A stretch of DNA of 64,000 nucleotides from an uncultured Sulfurovum sp. (lineage in GTDB: Bacteria > Campylobacterota > Campylobacteria > Campylobacterales > Sulfurovaceae). Location: NCBI GenBank assembly GCA_913055205.1, contig CAJXJN010000006.1, forward strand, positions 18,974 through 82,973. Reading direction: 5' to 3'. Shown piece after piece: positions 50,747 to 60,662 of this stretch; the stretch's first letter is position 1, and the number at the start of each line of letters is the position of its first letter. The notes under the pieces were generated by a model, which was not told where the DNA came from, did no database searches, and saw only the letters and a list, made by a program, of their open reading frames with translations. Position numbers and translations under genes: made by a program.

Positions 50747-53700
50747 ATGTACCAAAGCAATATCTACGAATATTTAGAAACATTACAAGAGAAGAAACTT
50801 CTCATCTGCAAAGATGACAAAGAAGCAAAAGCCATAGCTGATGTGGCAAATCTTTTAGGATATGATACTTTCGTTCTGCCAGATCTTCGTGTGAGTGTAG
50901 GTGAAGATCTGCGTGCCTATGGTGAAGATCTGCAGTTGTTGTTTACTCAACTGGCAAAGTATCATGCAAACCAAAAGAAAAAAATACTTATTTCACCTGT
51001 AAGAACACTGCTTATCCCTTTCCCAAAGCCGGAATTTTTTGCAGAAAAAATAGTTGAGTTTGGAGACACCCTCAATTTAAATGAACTCAAAGATACTTTG
51101 TATCAGTGGGGGTACCATTTTACAGATATTGCAGCACAGAGAGGAGAAGTCTCTTTTCGCGGGGATATTATAGATATTTACCCTATACATGTGGACAAAC
51201 CGTATCGTATCTCTCTTTTTGATGAAGAGGTAGAAGCGATCCATTACTATGATGAAGGTACGCAAAAACGGCTTCCGGATGAACTGGAGTCCTTAATTAT
51301 AACCCCTGCTTTTTTAGCACTGGACAAAACCCGATATGAAGCCCTGAAACGCAGAACAGAACGAAGTACCTACGACACCTTTGTAAAAGACATAGACTCA
51401 CTTGGTCTGTGGCACTTGGATGAGCTGGGTGAGAGTGCATTGGAACAGTTCGATGGTGTGTGGGCGAGTAACTTGGATGATGAGCTTAAAGAGGTATATG
51501 AACTTACAGAGCCACTGGTACCAAGAAAATCATTTTTACTTCCGTCTATTCCGGAAGGTACCAGATACCGTGACCTTGAAGCAGTCGATCCCAATAAACT
51601 GCTAGAGTCCCATAAAGATAAAAAGATCACCATCATTGCTAAAAATGAAAGTATCGTTCGCGGATCTGAACTGAGCTCTTTTGAGAATATAGAGTTTGTC
51701 TATCAAGAGGGGATCGTCAATATCCTAGGTTCGGATAGACTCATCTTATCGCTTAACAAACCCATTAAACGCAAACGTGTGAAAAAAGCCAGTATCGTTT
51801 TAGATGAACTCAAACCCGGGGACTATGTGGTACATGAGAATTATGGTGTGGGTATATTTAAAGGGATCGAAAAACGGGATGTTCTGGGTGCAAAGAGTGA
51901 ATTCGTGGTGATGTATTACCAGAATGAAGACTCTTTGCTTATCCCTGTATCAAACCTTGAAGTCATCGACCGTTACGTGGCAGAGGGCGGGGCATTGCCT
52001 ATTCTGGATAGACTGGGTAAAGCCAGCTTTAAAAAGCTCAAAGCCAAAGTCAAAGAGAAGCTCTTTGCCATTGCTTCACAGATCATCAACCTTTCTGCCC
52101 AAAGGCACTTGAAAAAAGGGATAAAATTAGTGAGCAGTGAGCAGGGAGCAGGGAGCAGTGAAGAGAGAGAGCTTGGCGGAAAGATTGCTGCTGAGCATCA
52201 GGTATTTCTTTCTCAGGCAGGGTTTGTGCATACAGAAGATCAGGAACGGGCCATCAATGATATGCTGGACGATATGAGTTCCGGAAAGATGATGGACAGG
52301 CTTCTAAGTGCTGATGTAGGATTTGGAAAAACAGAAGTCGCGATGAACGGGATGTTCGTAGCAGTAAAAAACGGCTACCAGGCGATGATGATAGCCCCAA
52401 CTACTTTGCTTAGTTCACAACACTACAAGAGTTTAAAAGAGCGTTTTTATGAACATGGTATCAAAGTAGCGAAGCTTGACAGGTTTTCAACAACCAAAGA
52501 GAAAAATGCAACACTGAGAGGACTGGAAGAAGGTACTATAGATGTAGTGGTAGGAACCCATGCCTTACTCAAAGCGAAGTTTAAAAACTTGGCCCTTGTC
52601 ATCATCGATGAAGAGCATAAGTTCGGGGTGAAACAAAAAGAGGCACTGAAAGAGATAGCCATTGATGTGCATCTTCTCAGTATGTCAGCAACACCCATAC
52701 CAAGAAGTTTGAATCTTGCGATGTCCGAAGTGAAAAGTTTTTCTGAGATCCTCACTCCTCCAACAGAACGTCAAGGAGTACGGACTTTTGTAAAAAGTTA
52801 TGATGACAAGGTCATCAAAGAGGCTATTTTGCGTGAGATGCGCCGTGGCGGACAGGTATTTTATGTCTTTAACTCCATTGCAGGAATAGAAGAGAAGAAA
52901 AAACAATTACTTGAAATCTTACCCAAGCTTCGTATTGCAGTACTGCACTCAAAGATCTCAGCCAAAGAGACAGAAGATGAGATGATGAAATTTGAAGATG
53001 GTGAGTATGATGTGTTGCTTTCTACCTCCATCGTCGAGTCAGGCATCCATATGCCTCATGCCAACACCATGATCGTTGACGGTGCAGATAACTTCGGTAT
53101 AGCTGATCTGCATCAGCTTCGTGGGCGTGTAGGACGTGGAGGCAAAGAGGGGTACTGTTACTTTATGGTGACAGATAAAGAGCGTTTGACGGACAATGCC
53201 AAACGACGGCTTTTAGCATTGGAATCACACTCAGACTTAGGGTCCGGGGCAGTACTTGCCTTCCATGATCTTGAGATACGTGGCGGAGGTAATATCATAG
53301 GAGAAGCACAAAGTGGACATATCAAACAGATAGGGTATTCACTTTATTTGCGTATGCTGGAAGATGCCATTAAAGAACTCTCGGGACAAGACAAAGAAGT
53401 GGCACAAAATATTGATATGAAGCTCTCCGTAGATGCTTATCTTAATGAAGAACTCATAGAGGAAGACAGACTACGCCTGGAACTTTATCGTCGTCTCTCT
53501 CTTTGTGAGACGACAGGAGAAGTGTATGAAATAGAGTCTGAGATAGCAGACAGATTTGGTAAATTAGACACTATTACAAGACAGTTCATTGATATCATTG
53601 TAATGAAAGTATTGGCAAGACAACAAGGAATATCAAAAGTTTCAAGTTATGGGGAAAATGTTTTTATAGAGTTTATTGAAGAGGGGAAAGAGAGAGTAGT

Positions 53701-53770
53701 ATTGAAGTCGAGAAGTAAAGACGATGATGATATTATTGCAACGGCTATGGGGTATTTAAAAAATACATAA
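50747..53770 (+). CDS. mfd: Transcription-repair coupling factor
   Basis: ADVGFGKTEVAMNG, DEEHKFGVKQKEALK, SATPIPRSLNLAMSEVK, QLRGRVGRGGKEGYCYF. Confidence 0.98.
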   Translation: MYQSNIYEYLETLQEKKLLICKDDKEAKAIADVANLLGYDTFVLPDLRVSVGEDLRAYGEDLQLLFTQLAKYHANQKKKILISPVRTLLIPFPKPEFFAEKIVEFGDTLNLNELKDTLYQWGYHFTDIAAQRGEVSFRGDIIDIYPIHVDKPYRISLFDEEVEAIHYYDEGTQKRLPDELESLIITPAFLALDKTRYEALKRRTERSTYDTFVKDIDSLGLWHLDELGESALEQFDGVWASNLDDELKEVYELTEPLVPRKSFLLPSIPEGTRYRDLEAVDPNKLLESHKDKKITIIAKNESIVRGSELSSFENIEFVYQEGIVNILGSDRLILSLNKPIKRKRVKKASIVLDELKPGDYVVHENYGVGIFKGIEKRDVLGAKSEFVVMYYQNEDSLLIPVSNLEVIDRYVAEGGALPILDRLGKASFKKLKAKVKEKLFAIASQIINLSAQRHLKKGIKLVSSEQGAGSSEERELGGKIAAEHQVFLSQAGFVHTEDQERAINDMLDDMSSGKMMDRLLSADVGFGKTEVAMNGMFVAVKNGYQAMMIAPTTLLSSQHYKSLKERFYEHGIKVAKLDRFSTTKEKNATLRGLEEGTIDVVVGTHALLKAKFKNLALVIIDEEHKFGVKQKEALKEIAIDVHLLSMSATPIPRSLNLAMSEVKSFSEILTPPTERQGVRTFVKSYDDKVIKEAILREMRRGGQVFYVFNSIAGIEEKKKQLLEILPKLRIAVLHSKISAKETEDEMMKFEDGEYDVLLSTSIVESGIHMPHANTMIVDGADNFGIADLHQLRGRVGRGGKEGYCYFMVTDKERLTDNAKRRLLALESHSDLGSGAVLAFHDLEIRGGGNIIGEAQSGHIKQIGYSLYLRMLEDAIKELSGQDKEVAQNIDMKLSVDAYLNEELIEEDRLRLELYRRLSLCETTGEVYEIESEIADRFGKLDTITRQFIDIIVMKVLARQQGISKVSSYGENVFIEFIEEGKERVVLKSRSKDDDDIIATAMGYLKNT
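52132..52166 (+). repeat. Heptanucleotide array inside mfd
   Basis: GAGCAGT GAGCAGG GAGCAGG GAGCAGT GAAGAGA. Confidence 0.95.
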
Positions 53771-53904
53771 TATTAAAACACGCTTCTACTTAAATATATT
53801 TATAGGAATTGGAATAGGTACAGTATTAAGATAGATCGTATTATTAAACTTCAATTAACCTCACTCAAGTATACTTTTCTTAATTAACTATTCAGGAGAA
53901 AAAC

Positions 53905-54852
53905 TTGAGTCAAATCATACAAAATATCAAAACTGAAATGTCAAAAGTCGTTGTCGGACAGGAAAAGATGATAGAAGGTCTGCTTGCAGGACTTCTTTGT
54001 CGCGGGCATATCCTTCTTGAAGGTGTTCCCGGACTTGCCAAGACCACTACGGTCAATGCCCTGGCTAAAACACTGGGACTGGACTTTAAACGTGTTCAGT
54101 TCACTCCCGATCTGCTTCCTTCGGACATCATAGGAACAGAGATCTATGATCCGTCAAACAATGCGTTCAAGATCAAACAGGGACCGGTTTTTACAAACCT
54201 TCTCCTTGCAGATGAGATCAACCGTGCTCCTGCAAAAGTGCAGTCTGCACTATTGGAAGTCATGCAGGAGAGACAGGTGACCATCGGTGATGAAAGCTTT
54301 AAAATAGACTTGCCTTTTTTGGTTATGGCAACACAGAACCCTGTAGAGCAGGAGGGAGCATATGAACTTCCGGAAGCACAGCTTGACAGGTTCATGATGA
54401 AAGTAGTGGTAGGATATAACACAAAAGAAGAAGAACTGGAAATAGCAAGACGTGTGGCGAACAACAGCTTTGGTGAGATCCGGCAAGTAGCCAGCAAAGA
54501 AGATCTGGAACAGATACGTGCTGAAGCAATGCAGGTACATATGGATGAAGAGATAGAAGCATATATCATTGAACTTGTGGCAGCTACACGTGATCCTAAA
54601 GCCTATGGACTTGAAGAGTTGGAAGCATACATAGAGTTTGGGGCAAGTCCTCGTGCGAGTATAGATATGTATAAAGCGAGTAGGGCTATTGCATATCTTA
54701 AAGGACAGGATTATGTCTCTCCTATAGAGATCGCATATATTGCCAAAGAGATATTGCGTCATCGTATCATCTTGAGTTATGAGGCACAGGCTGAAGACGT
54801 AACACAGGATATGATTATAGAGAAGATTTTAGCTGCTGTACCGATTCCATGA
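53905..54852 (+). CDS. MoxR family AAA ATPase
   Basis: EGVPGLAKTTTVNALA, FTPDLLPSDIIGTEIY, ATQNPVEQEGAYELPEAQLDRF; TTG start. Confidence 0.96.
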   Translation: MSQIIQNIKTEMSKVVVGQEKMIEGLLAGLLCRGHILLEGVPGLAKTTTVNALAKTLGLDFKRVQFTPDLLPSDIIGTEIYDPSNNAFKIKQGPVFTNLLLADEINRAPAKVQSALLEVMQERQVTIGDESFKIDLPFLVMATQNPVEQEGAYELPEAQLDRFMMKVVVGYNTKEEELEIARRVANNSFGEIRQVASKEDLEQIRAEAMQVHMDEEIEAYIIELVAATRDPKAYGLEELEAYIEFGASPRASIDMYKASRAIAYLKGQDYVSPIEIAYIAKEILRHRIILSYEAQAEDVTQDMIIEKILAAVPIP

Positions 54853-54869
54853 TTTTCTGTGAAAATCAA

Positions 54870-54897
54870 GTGAAGAACGAAGAGTGAAGAATGAAAA
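54870..54897 (+). repeat. Heptanucleotide array
   Basis: GTGAAGA ACGAAGA GTGAAGA ATGAAAA, near copy of the leuS-lptE array. Confidence 0.85.
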
Positions 54898-54933
54898 GTG
54901 GTGGATCTATCTACCGTTTAGGAGAGTGATAGT

Positions 54934-55761
54934 TTGAACAAAAAAGCCAAAAAAATTATCCTTAAAACCAAAAAACAAGTTTATGGAGATATGCTTGGAA
55001 ACAATGCATCATTGTTCCAGGGTGAAGGGTTTGAGTTTGCAGAGCTTCGTGAGTATATTTATGGAGATGATGTCCGTAAGATAGACTGGAAGACCACTGC
55101 AAAACTGGGTAAACCTTTTGTAAAGATCTATAAAGAGGAGCGTGAACTTAATGTTGTGATAGTTTCTATGCTTGGAGGATCTGTCTATTTCGGTACAGTG
55201 AAACAAAAGTCAGATGTTATCGCTGAAGTAGTGGCTACACTTGGTTTTTCTGCAGTCAAAAACAGTGATCTGTTTTCACATATGCTTTTTGCCGACAAAC
55301 TGTATGATTTTAGTAAACCAAGTAAAAAACTTTTCTCTGTGCATAAAGCCGTTGAAGAAGTGGTGACTTTTGATCCTCTTGGTAAAGAGGGAAATTTTAA
55401 AGCATTGGCAGAGACACTGAATCATCGTTTGAAGAAGAAAGCACTGCTTTTCATCGTATCTGATTTTGTAGGTGACATCGATCTGAAACTTTTAAGTAAA
55501 AAACATGATGTGTTTGCTGTGATGGTACGAGACAGGTTTGAAGAAGACCCTAGTGAACTGGGTTATCTTAGACTTATCGATATGGAAACAAAACAAAGCT
55601 TTGAAGGTAACATTGACAGTGGAACACTGCATAGTTATAAAAAGGCTTTACATGAAAATGATGAGAAGCTCTATAAGCAGTTTAAGAAGCAAGGTATTCG
55701 CTTTACCAAGATATATACACACGAAGATTCTGCTTTGAAGTTAATGAAGGCGATGCGATGA
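54934..55761 (+). CDS. DUF58 domain protein
   Basis: LREYIYGDDVRKIDWKTTAKLGKPFVKIYKEERE. Confidence 0.93.
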   Translation: MNKKAKKIILKTKKQVYGDMLGNNASLFQGEGFEFAELREYIYGDDVRKIDWKTTAKLGKPFVKIYKEERELNVVIVSMLGGSVYFGTVKQKSDVIAEVVATLGFSAVKNSDLFSHMLFADKLYDFSKPSKKLFSVHKAVEEVVTFDPLGKEGNFKALAETLNHRLKKKALLFIVSDFVGDIDLKLLSKKHDVFAVMVRDRFEEDPSELGYLRLIDMETKQSFEGNIDSGTLHSYKKALHENDEKLYKQFKKQGIRFTKIYTHEDSALKLMKAMR

Positions 55762-55769
55762 TGATATTT

Positions 55770-55839
55770 GCAGGGTGTGTTTGCCAACGCACCATTAAAT
55801 TGAATATGCCAAAAGGTGCGTTGGCAAACGCACCCTACG
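55770..55839. repeat. Inverted pair of REP-like hairpins (GTAGGGTGCGTT family)
   Basis: AGGGTGTGTTTGCCAACGCACC / GGTGCGTTGGCAAACGCACCCT (one difference in 22 nt); each arm forms its own hairpin. Confidence 0.95.
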
Positions 55840-55849
55840 GAGGATAAAA

Positions 55850-56254
55850 ATGGATAACAATATAAGTGAGCAGTTAAGAGATATCAAACCGTTATTGGAG
55901 ATCCCTGATAACTCCTACTATATGTATTGGGCGCTAATTATTTTTGGTACTTTATTGTTGTTGGGGATTCTTTTTTTCATAGCTAAAAAACTATGGGAGA
56001 ACCGTAAGATAAACCTTGCCAAAGGATATTTGGAAAAACTCAAAGCGATTGACTGGAAAGATGCTAAGAAATCAGCCTATGAGGCAACACATTATGCAAG
56101 ACTTTTGGCAACGGATGAGAGAAGAAAAGAGTTATTTTCCCAGCTTGAACCAATGTTGGAAAAATATAAATATAAAAAAGAGGTAGATGAAGTAGATCCT
56201 GATACACAAAATAAATTCAACCTCTATGTGCAGGTGGCAGATGAGTCAATTTAG
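55850..56254 (+). CDS. DUF4381-like membrane protein of Bat operon
   Basis: Single TM, position between DUF58 and BatA genes. Confidence 0.75.
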   Translation: MDNNISEQLRDIKPLLEIPDNSYYMYWALIIFGTLLLLGILFFIAKKLWENRKINLAKGYLEKLKAIDWKDAKKSAYEATHYARLLATDERRKELFSQLEPMLEKYKYKKEVDEVDPDTQNKFNLYVQVADESI

Positions 56255-57158
56255 TTTTGAATATCCTTTTTTACTGGCACTCATATTACTGTTTGTTATC
56301 TGTGCCAAATGGTGTAAAGAGAAAAGCAGGGCTATTTTTTTCCCTCATGTAAGTACACTCATTGCCAAAACAGGGCATAAGAGTTCACTTCTTGCATGGC
56401 TTAAATGGATAGGTATTATCTCAGCAGTGATCGCATTGGCTTCACCTGTGATCACGAAAAGCTATTCCAACTCTAAAAAAGAGGGTAGAGACATCGTACT
56501 TGTCATTGACAGCAGTGATTCTATGAGGCAACAGGGATTTGATCCTAATGATATATTTAAAAATAAATTTGATGTGGTCAAAGAGGTAGTTGGTGACTTT
56601 ATAGAAAAAAGAGAGAATGACCGTATAGGTATGGTGACATTCGCAGATGTAGCATTCATTGCCTCTCCTTTAACTTTTGAAAAAGCGTTTTTGACCAATA
56701 TTACAAAAATGCAAAAGCTTGGTATGGCAGGAAAACGTACAGCCATCAATGATGCACTGGTACAGGCCTATAATCTTTTGAGTAAAAGTAAAGCAAAATC
56801 CAAGATAGTGATACTTTTGACAGATGGGGTAGACAATATGAGTAAGATCCCTTTTCCCGATGTAAAAAGTATGATAGAAAAGAGAGATATCAAACTGTAC
56901 ACCATTGGTATAGGTGGTCCCAGAGATTATGATGGTAGATACCTTCAGGCATTGGCTCAGGCAGGAAAAGGTGCTGCATATGGTGCAAGAGATGCGACAA
57001 CACTTAGTATGATTTACGATGAGATAGATAAACTTGAAGCAACAAAGCTAAATGACAAAAAGATAGTTGAGCATACCTATTTGTATATCTATCCACTCTT
57101 TTTGGCGGTGTTGAGTCTGTTGTTGTTCATTTATTTTAGAAACAGTAAAGGAGTGTAG
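56241..57158 (+). CDS. batA: VWA domain protein, BatA-like
   Basis: DIVLVIDSSDSMRQQGF, ILLTDGVDN. Confidence 0.9.
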   Translation: MSQFSFEYPFLLALILLFVICAKWCKEKSRAIFFPHVSTLIAKTGHKSSLLAWLKWIGIISAVIALASPVITKSYSNSKKEGRDIVLVIDSSDSMRQQGFDPNDIFKNKFDVVKEVVGDFIEKRENDRIGMVTFADVAFIASPLTFEKAFLTNITKMQKLGMAGKRTAINDALVQAYNLLSKSKAKSKIVILLTDGVDNMSKIPFPDVKSMIEKRDIKLYTIGIGGPRDYDGRYLQALAQAGKGAAYGARDATTLSMIYDEIDKLEATKLNDKKIVEHTYLYIYPLFLAVLSLLLFIYFRNSKGV

Positions 57159-58130
57159 ATGGAATTTGTAAACCCATATCTGTTTTGGATACTTGTCATT
57201 CCTTTTGTGTTCTTTGCATTTCTTATTTCTACTAATAAAGAGCATCTATCGCGTATCTTTGATGAGAAAGTACTTGCCCGTTTGAGTGCAACAGATGAGA
57301 GTATGCCTTTGATGGTGAGAAATATCATTATGTTCCTTGCTATTTTTCTTATGATAGTTGCGATGGCACGACCTGTGATAGATGAAGGAGATAAAACAGT
57401 AAAAGTAAAAGGTTTAAGTATTCTTACTGCTTTGGATATTTCCGGGTCGATGCGTAGTAGAGATGTGTATCCCAACCGTTTGACTTTTGCCAAAAAGAAG
57501 ATGAATGCTCTGTTTGATGCTATGCCAAGTGATGAGATAGGTGTAATGGCGTTTGCATACAGCCCTTTTGTTCTGGCTCCATTCACAAGTGATAAAGAGA
57601 CACTCAAAATGATGGTAGACGGGGTAGATGACTCTTATATCAATATGGGTTCTACAGACTTCATGGCTTTGGGAGAACTTGCAAGCAGTCTGCTTGAAAA
57701 GAAGGATCCCAAGATACTGGTCCTGTTCACTGACGGTGGAGATGAAGAAGCGATTGCAGGATTCGGGGATGTGCTGAAGGTAGAGGGTATAGACCTTTAT
57801 GTAGTACTGGTAGGTACTACCAAAGGTGCTCCTGTCATTGGTGAAGACGGTAAACCATATACACTTAAAGACGGTACCATCGCTATTACCCAGAGGAATG
57901 ATGCTCTGGGGAAACTGGCAAAAGAAAATGGCGGAGCCTATGTGGTAGCAACCAACGGGAAAGAAGATATAGAAAATCTGGTTTCTGTGATACGAAGCAA
58001 ATATAAAGCACAGCAACAGGGTGAAGTGAAGATCAAACAACGTGTAGAGTATTTTTACTATCCACTGGGTGCCGGATTATTGCTGTTACTCATAGGTTTG
58101 AGTTCAATGCCGAGAAGGAGAGAAGTATGA
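57159..58130 (+). CDS. batB: VWA domain protein, BatB-like
   Basis: ILTALDISGSMRSRDVYPNR, LVLFTDGGDEE. Confidence 0.9.
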   Translation: MEFVNPYLFWILVIPFVFFAFLISTNKEHLSRIFDEKVLARLSATDESMPLMVRNIIMFLAIFLMIVAMARPVIDEGDKTVKVKGLSILTALDISGSMRSRDVYPNRLTFAKKKMNALFDAMPSDEIGVMAFAYSPFVLAPFTSDKETLKMMVDGVDDSYINMGSTDFMALGELASSLLEKKDPKILVLFTDGGDEEAIAGFGDVLKVEGIDLYVVLVGTTKGAPVIGEDGKPYTLKDGTIAITQRNDALGKLAKENGGAYVVATNGKEDIENLVSVIRSKYKAQQQGEVKIKQRVEYFYYPLGAGLLLLLIGLSSMPRRREV

Positions 58131-59014
58131 AAAAGAGCATAATAATATTCACTATTTTTTATTCATTAGTAAACTTCTTAAATGCAGGTATTACAGATTT
58201 TAAGAGTATAGAAAAAGCTAATAAAGCTTATGACGCAAAAGAGTATGGAAAGAGTGCGGCACTTTTGGAAAGTATAAAAAAGAGTAATGCTACAAGTGAG
58301 TTGCATTATAATTTAGGAAATACATATTATAAAAAAGGTTATTATGATAAAGCCATTGAAGAGTATAAAACAGCTAAAGGTGTTGATGAGGCTTCACGAC
58401 AATATAATTTAGGAAACAGTTATTTTAAAAAAGGTGATTTTGATAAAGCTATAGAGAGTTATAAAGAGTCTTTAAAGCATCGTAATGATCTTGAAGCTAA
58501 GCATAATTTAGAAGTTGCTAAAAAAGAGAAGAAAAAGAAAAAAGAGCAACAGAAAAAGCAGGATCAGAAAAAGAAACAGGACCAAAAAAAGAATAAGAAA
58601 AAAGACGATAAAAAACAAAATAAAGATCAGAAAAACAAAGACAATAAGCAAAAGCAGGATCAAAAAAAGAACAAGCAGAATAAAGATCAAAAAGATCAAA
58701 AAGATCAAAAGAAAAATCAGGATCAGAAAAAGAAACAAGACCAAGATAAAAAAGATAAGAATGGTGAAAAGAAAAAATCTGATGAAAAGAAAAAGTCAGA
58801 GGAAAAAAAGAAGCAAAAACCTAAAGATAAAAAAGGTGATAAAGCTTCGGCAACACCGAAAGAGCAAAAGAAGATGAGTAAAGAAGAGAAGCTTAAAGCA
58901 CAGGAACTGAAACGTTTACTTAAGAAAATGGGACAAAAAAAGACACCTACGATGATATATCAGATGGGTAACACTAAAAAATCAAAAAGGAGTGAAGATG
59001 CGAAACCATGGTAG
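58127..59014 (+). CDS. batC: TPR protein, BatC-like, with Lys/Gln/Asp-rich tail
   Basis: TPR units LHYNLGNTYYKKGYYDKAIEEYKTA; low-complexity KKQDQKKKQ tract. Confidence 0.85.
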   Translation: MKKSIIIFTIFYSLVNFLNAGITDFKSIEKANKAYDAKEYGKSAALLESIKKSNATSELHYNLGNTYYKKGYYDKAIEEYKTAKGVDEASRQYNLGNSYFKKGDFDKAIESYKESLKHRNDLEAKHNLEVAKKEKKKKKEQQKKQDQKKKQDQKKNKKKDDKKQNKDQKNKDNKQKQDQKKNKQNKDQKDQKDQKKNQDQKKKQDQDKKDKNGEKKKSDEKKKSEEKKKQKPKDKKGDKASATPKEQKKMSKEEKLKAQELKRLLKKMGQKKTPTMIYQMGNTKKSKRSEDAKPW

Positions 59015-60530
59015 ATCAATAGGCAAAATCATTTTTGTGATAGCATCAGCTTTTCAACTGTTATGGGCAGCTGGTGTAGAAGCTACTGTTTCAAACACAG
59101 AGGTAGTACAGGGAAATATGGTACAGCTTCGCATCAAAGCTATTGGAAACAGGGCAACATTCCCTGACATTCAAGAGATAGGCGGTGCAAAAGTATTGGG
59201 AAGACATCAGAGTTCCAATAATTCTATCAGCTATATCAATGGAAAGATGTCAACACAGCGTAGTACAAGCCTTGTTCTAACCTTTGCGCCACAACATGAT
59301 ATGACCATACCTTCATACAGGGTCAATATAGACGGAACTGTATACGAAACGGACCCGATAAAACTAAAAGTGATAAAATCAAATGCACCGCAAGTGGCAA
59401 ACAGTAATAAGTTTTCACTCCTGATGCGTGCAGATAAAAAGTCTGTGATGGTGGGTGAACCTTTGGTTGTAACAGTATTTTTCTCTTTACAAAATGGTGT
59501 ACGACTTTCTGAAAATCCTCAGTACAGTAAACCTGAGTTTAAAGGTTTTTTTGCAAAAGAGGTAGGGGATGAGAAAACATATAGGGAAGGTAATCGTCAA
59601 GTTACTGAGCTGAGTTATATCCTTACACCTAAGACAGAAGGAAACTTCACAATTGGACCGGCTACAGCCAAAATAGGTGTTGCAGACACAAGCAGACGGG
59701 ATATGTTTGGCAGATTTTTTGGAACGGTTTGGACACCTATTGCTTCCAATACAATAACTGTTGAAGTCAGACCAACACCCCAGGAGACTGATCTGGTAGG
59801 CCATTTTACGATAGAAAGCAAGATAGATAAACAAAATGTTAAAGCAAATAAACCGGTAAATCTCACAATCAACATTGAGGGAGAAGGAAGTCTTGAAGAT
59901 TTTGAATTTCCAAATTATGAGATAGACGGTGTAACGATCTACAGTGATGATGCTAAAGTGGAAACTCAGATCACAGGGAACAGACTTAAAAGTACCTATA
60001 TGAAAAGTTTTGCTTTTATTTCAGATCATGATTTTAATATCCCTGGTCGAAGTATCTCTGTATATGATACAAAAAAAGGTGAAGTAAAGCGTCTGGAAAT
60101 ACCTTCATATAATGTGAAAGTCGAAGCTCAAAAAACGTTTATATCTGGATCAAACACTTCTCCCAAAGGAGTAGTACAAACCAATCTAAAACAAGTAGAT
60201 ACACCTCAAAACAATGTTGTTCAAAAAGAGGTAGAGGTTAAAAGTGTAGCCTGGTGGATGCTGATAGTTGCATTTGTTTTTGGTGCTCTTTTCACATATT
60301 TGCTTCAATTCATACCTTTTGGAAAGATAGGTAAACATAAAAGTCCGTATAAAGAGTCAGAAGCATTAAAAATACTTTATGCTCATATCAATGATGATAA
60401 AGAAGTAGAAGAGATGGCAAGAAAACTCTATGCACGCAAAAATGGAGATAAAAGTATACAGATAGACAAAAAAGAACTCAAAAAGATGGTGGAGCGTATT
60501 CAAAAGGAGCAGGCAGCAGGTAGAAAGTAG
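58992..60530 (+). CDS. batD: BatD-like protein
   Basis: Signal peptide, VEATVSNTEVVQGNMVQLRIKAIG, C-terminal TM; overlaps batC. Confidence 0.88.
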   Translation: MKMRNHGRSIGKIIFVIASAFQLLWAAGVEATVSNTEVVQGNMVQLRIKAIGNRATFPDIQEIGGAKVLGRHQSSNNSISYINGKMSTQRSTSLVLTFAPQHDMTIPSYRVNIDGTVYETDPIKLKVIKSNAPQVANSNKFSLLMRADKKSVMVGEPLVVTVFFSLQNGVRLSENPQYSKPEFKGFFAKEVGDEKTYREGNRQVTELSYILTPKTEGNFTIGPATAKIGVADTSRRDMFGRFFGTVWTPIASNTITVEVRPTPQETDLVGHFTIESKIDKQNVKANKPVNLTINIEGEGSLEDFEFPNYEIDGVTIYSDDAKVETQITGNRLKSTYMKSFAFISDHDFNIPGRSISVYDTKKGEVKRLEIPSYNVKVEAQKTFISGSNTSPKGVVQTNLKQVDTPQNNVVQKEVEVKSVAWWMLIVAFVFGALFTYLLQFIPFGKIGKHKSPYKESEALKILYAHINDDKEVEEMARKLYARKNGDKSIQIDKKELKKMVERIQKEQAAGRK

Positions 60531-60533
60531 CAT
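60506..60533 (+). repeat. Degenerate heptanucleotide array spanning batD stop
   Basis: GGAGCAG GCAGCAG GTAGAAA GTAGCAT. Confidence 0.55.
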
Positions 60534-60662
60534 TGGTGCTGCCTATTGCTGTGGCAGGAATAGGCTTGGTTGGGGGAATTGGCATATGTTCCGTTCAGCC
60601 TTTTTACTCTTTATTCGCAAAAACACTTTTAAATTTAGTTTTCAAGGTAGGTATATATGAGG

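Noticed and set aside
58508-58744. 78-aa antisense ORF rich in Leu/Ile/Phe (apparent membrane peptide)
   Set aside because: It is the complement of the AAA/GA-rich batC tail, so the hydrophobic composition is an artefact
58515-58877. 120-aa Lys/Arg-rich ORF on the + strand
   Set aside because: Alternative frame of the batC low-complexity region
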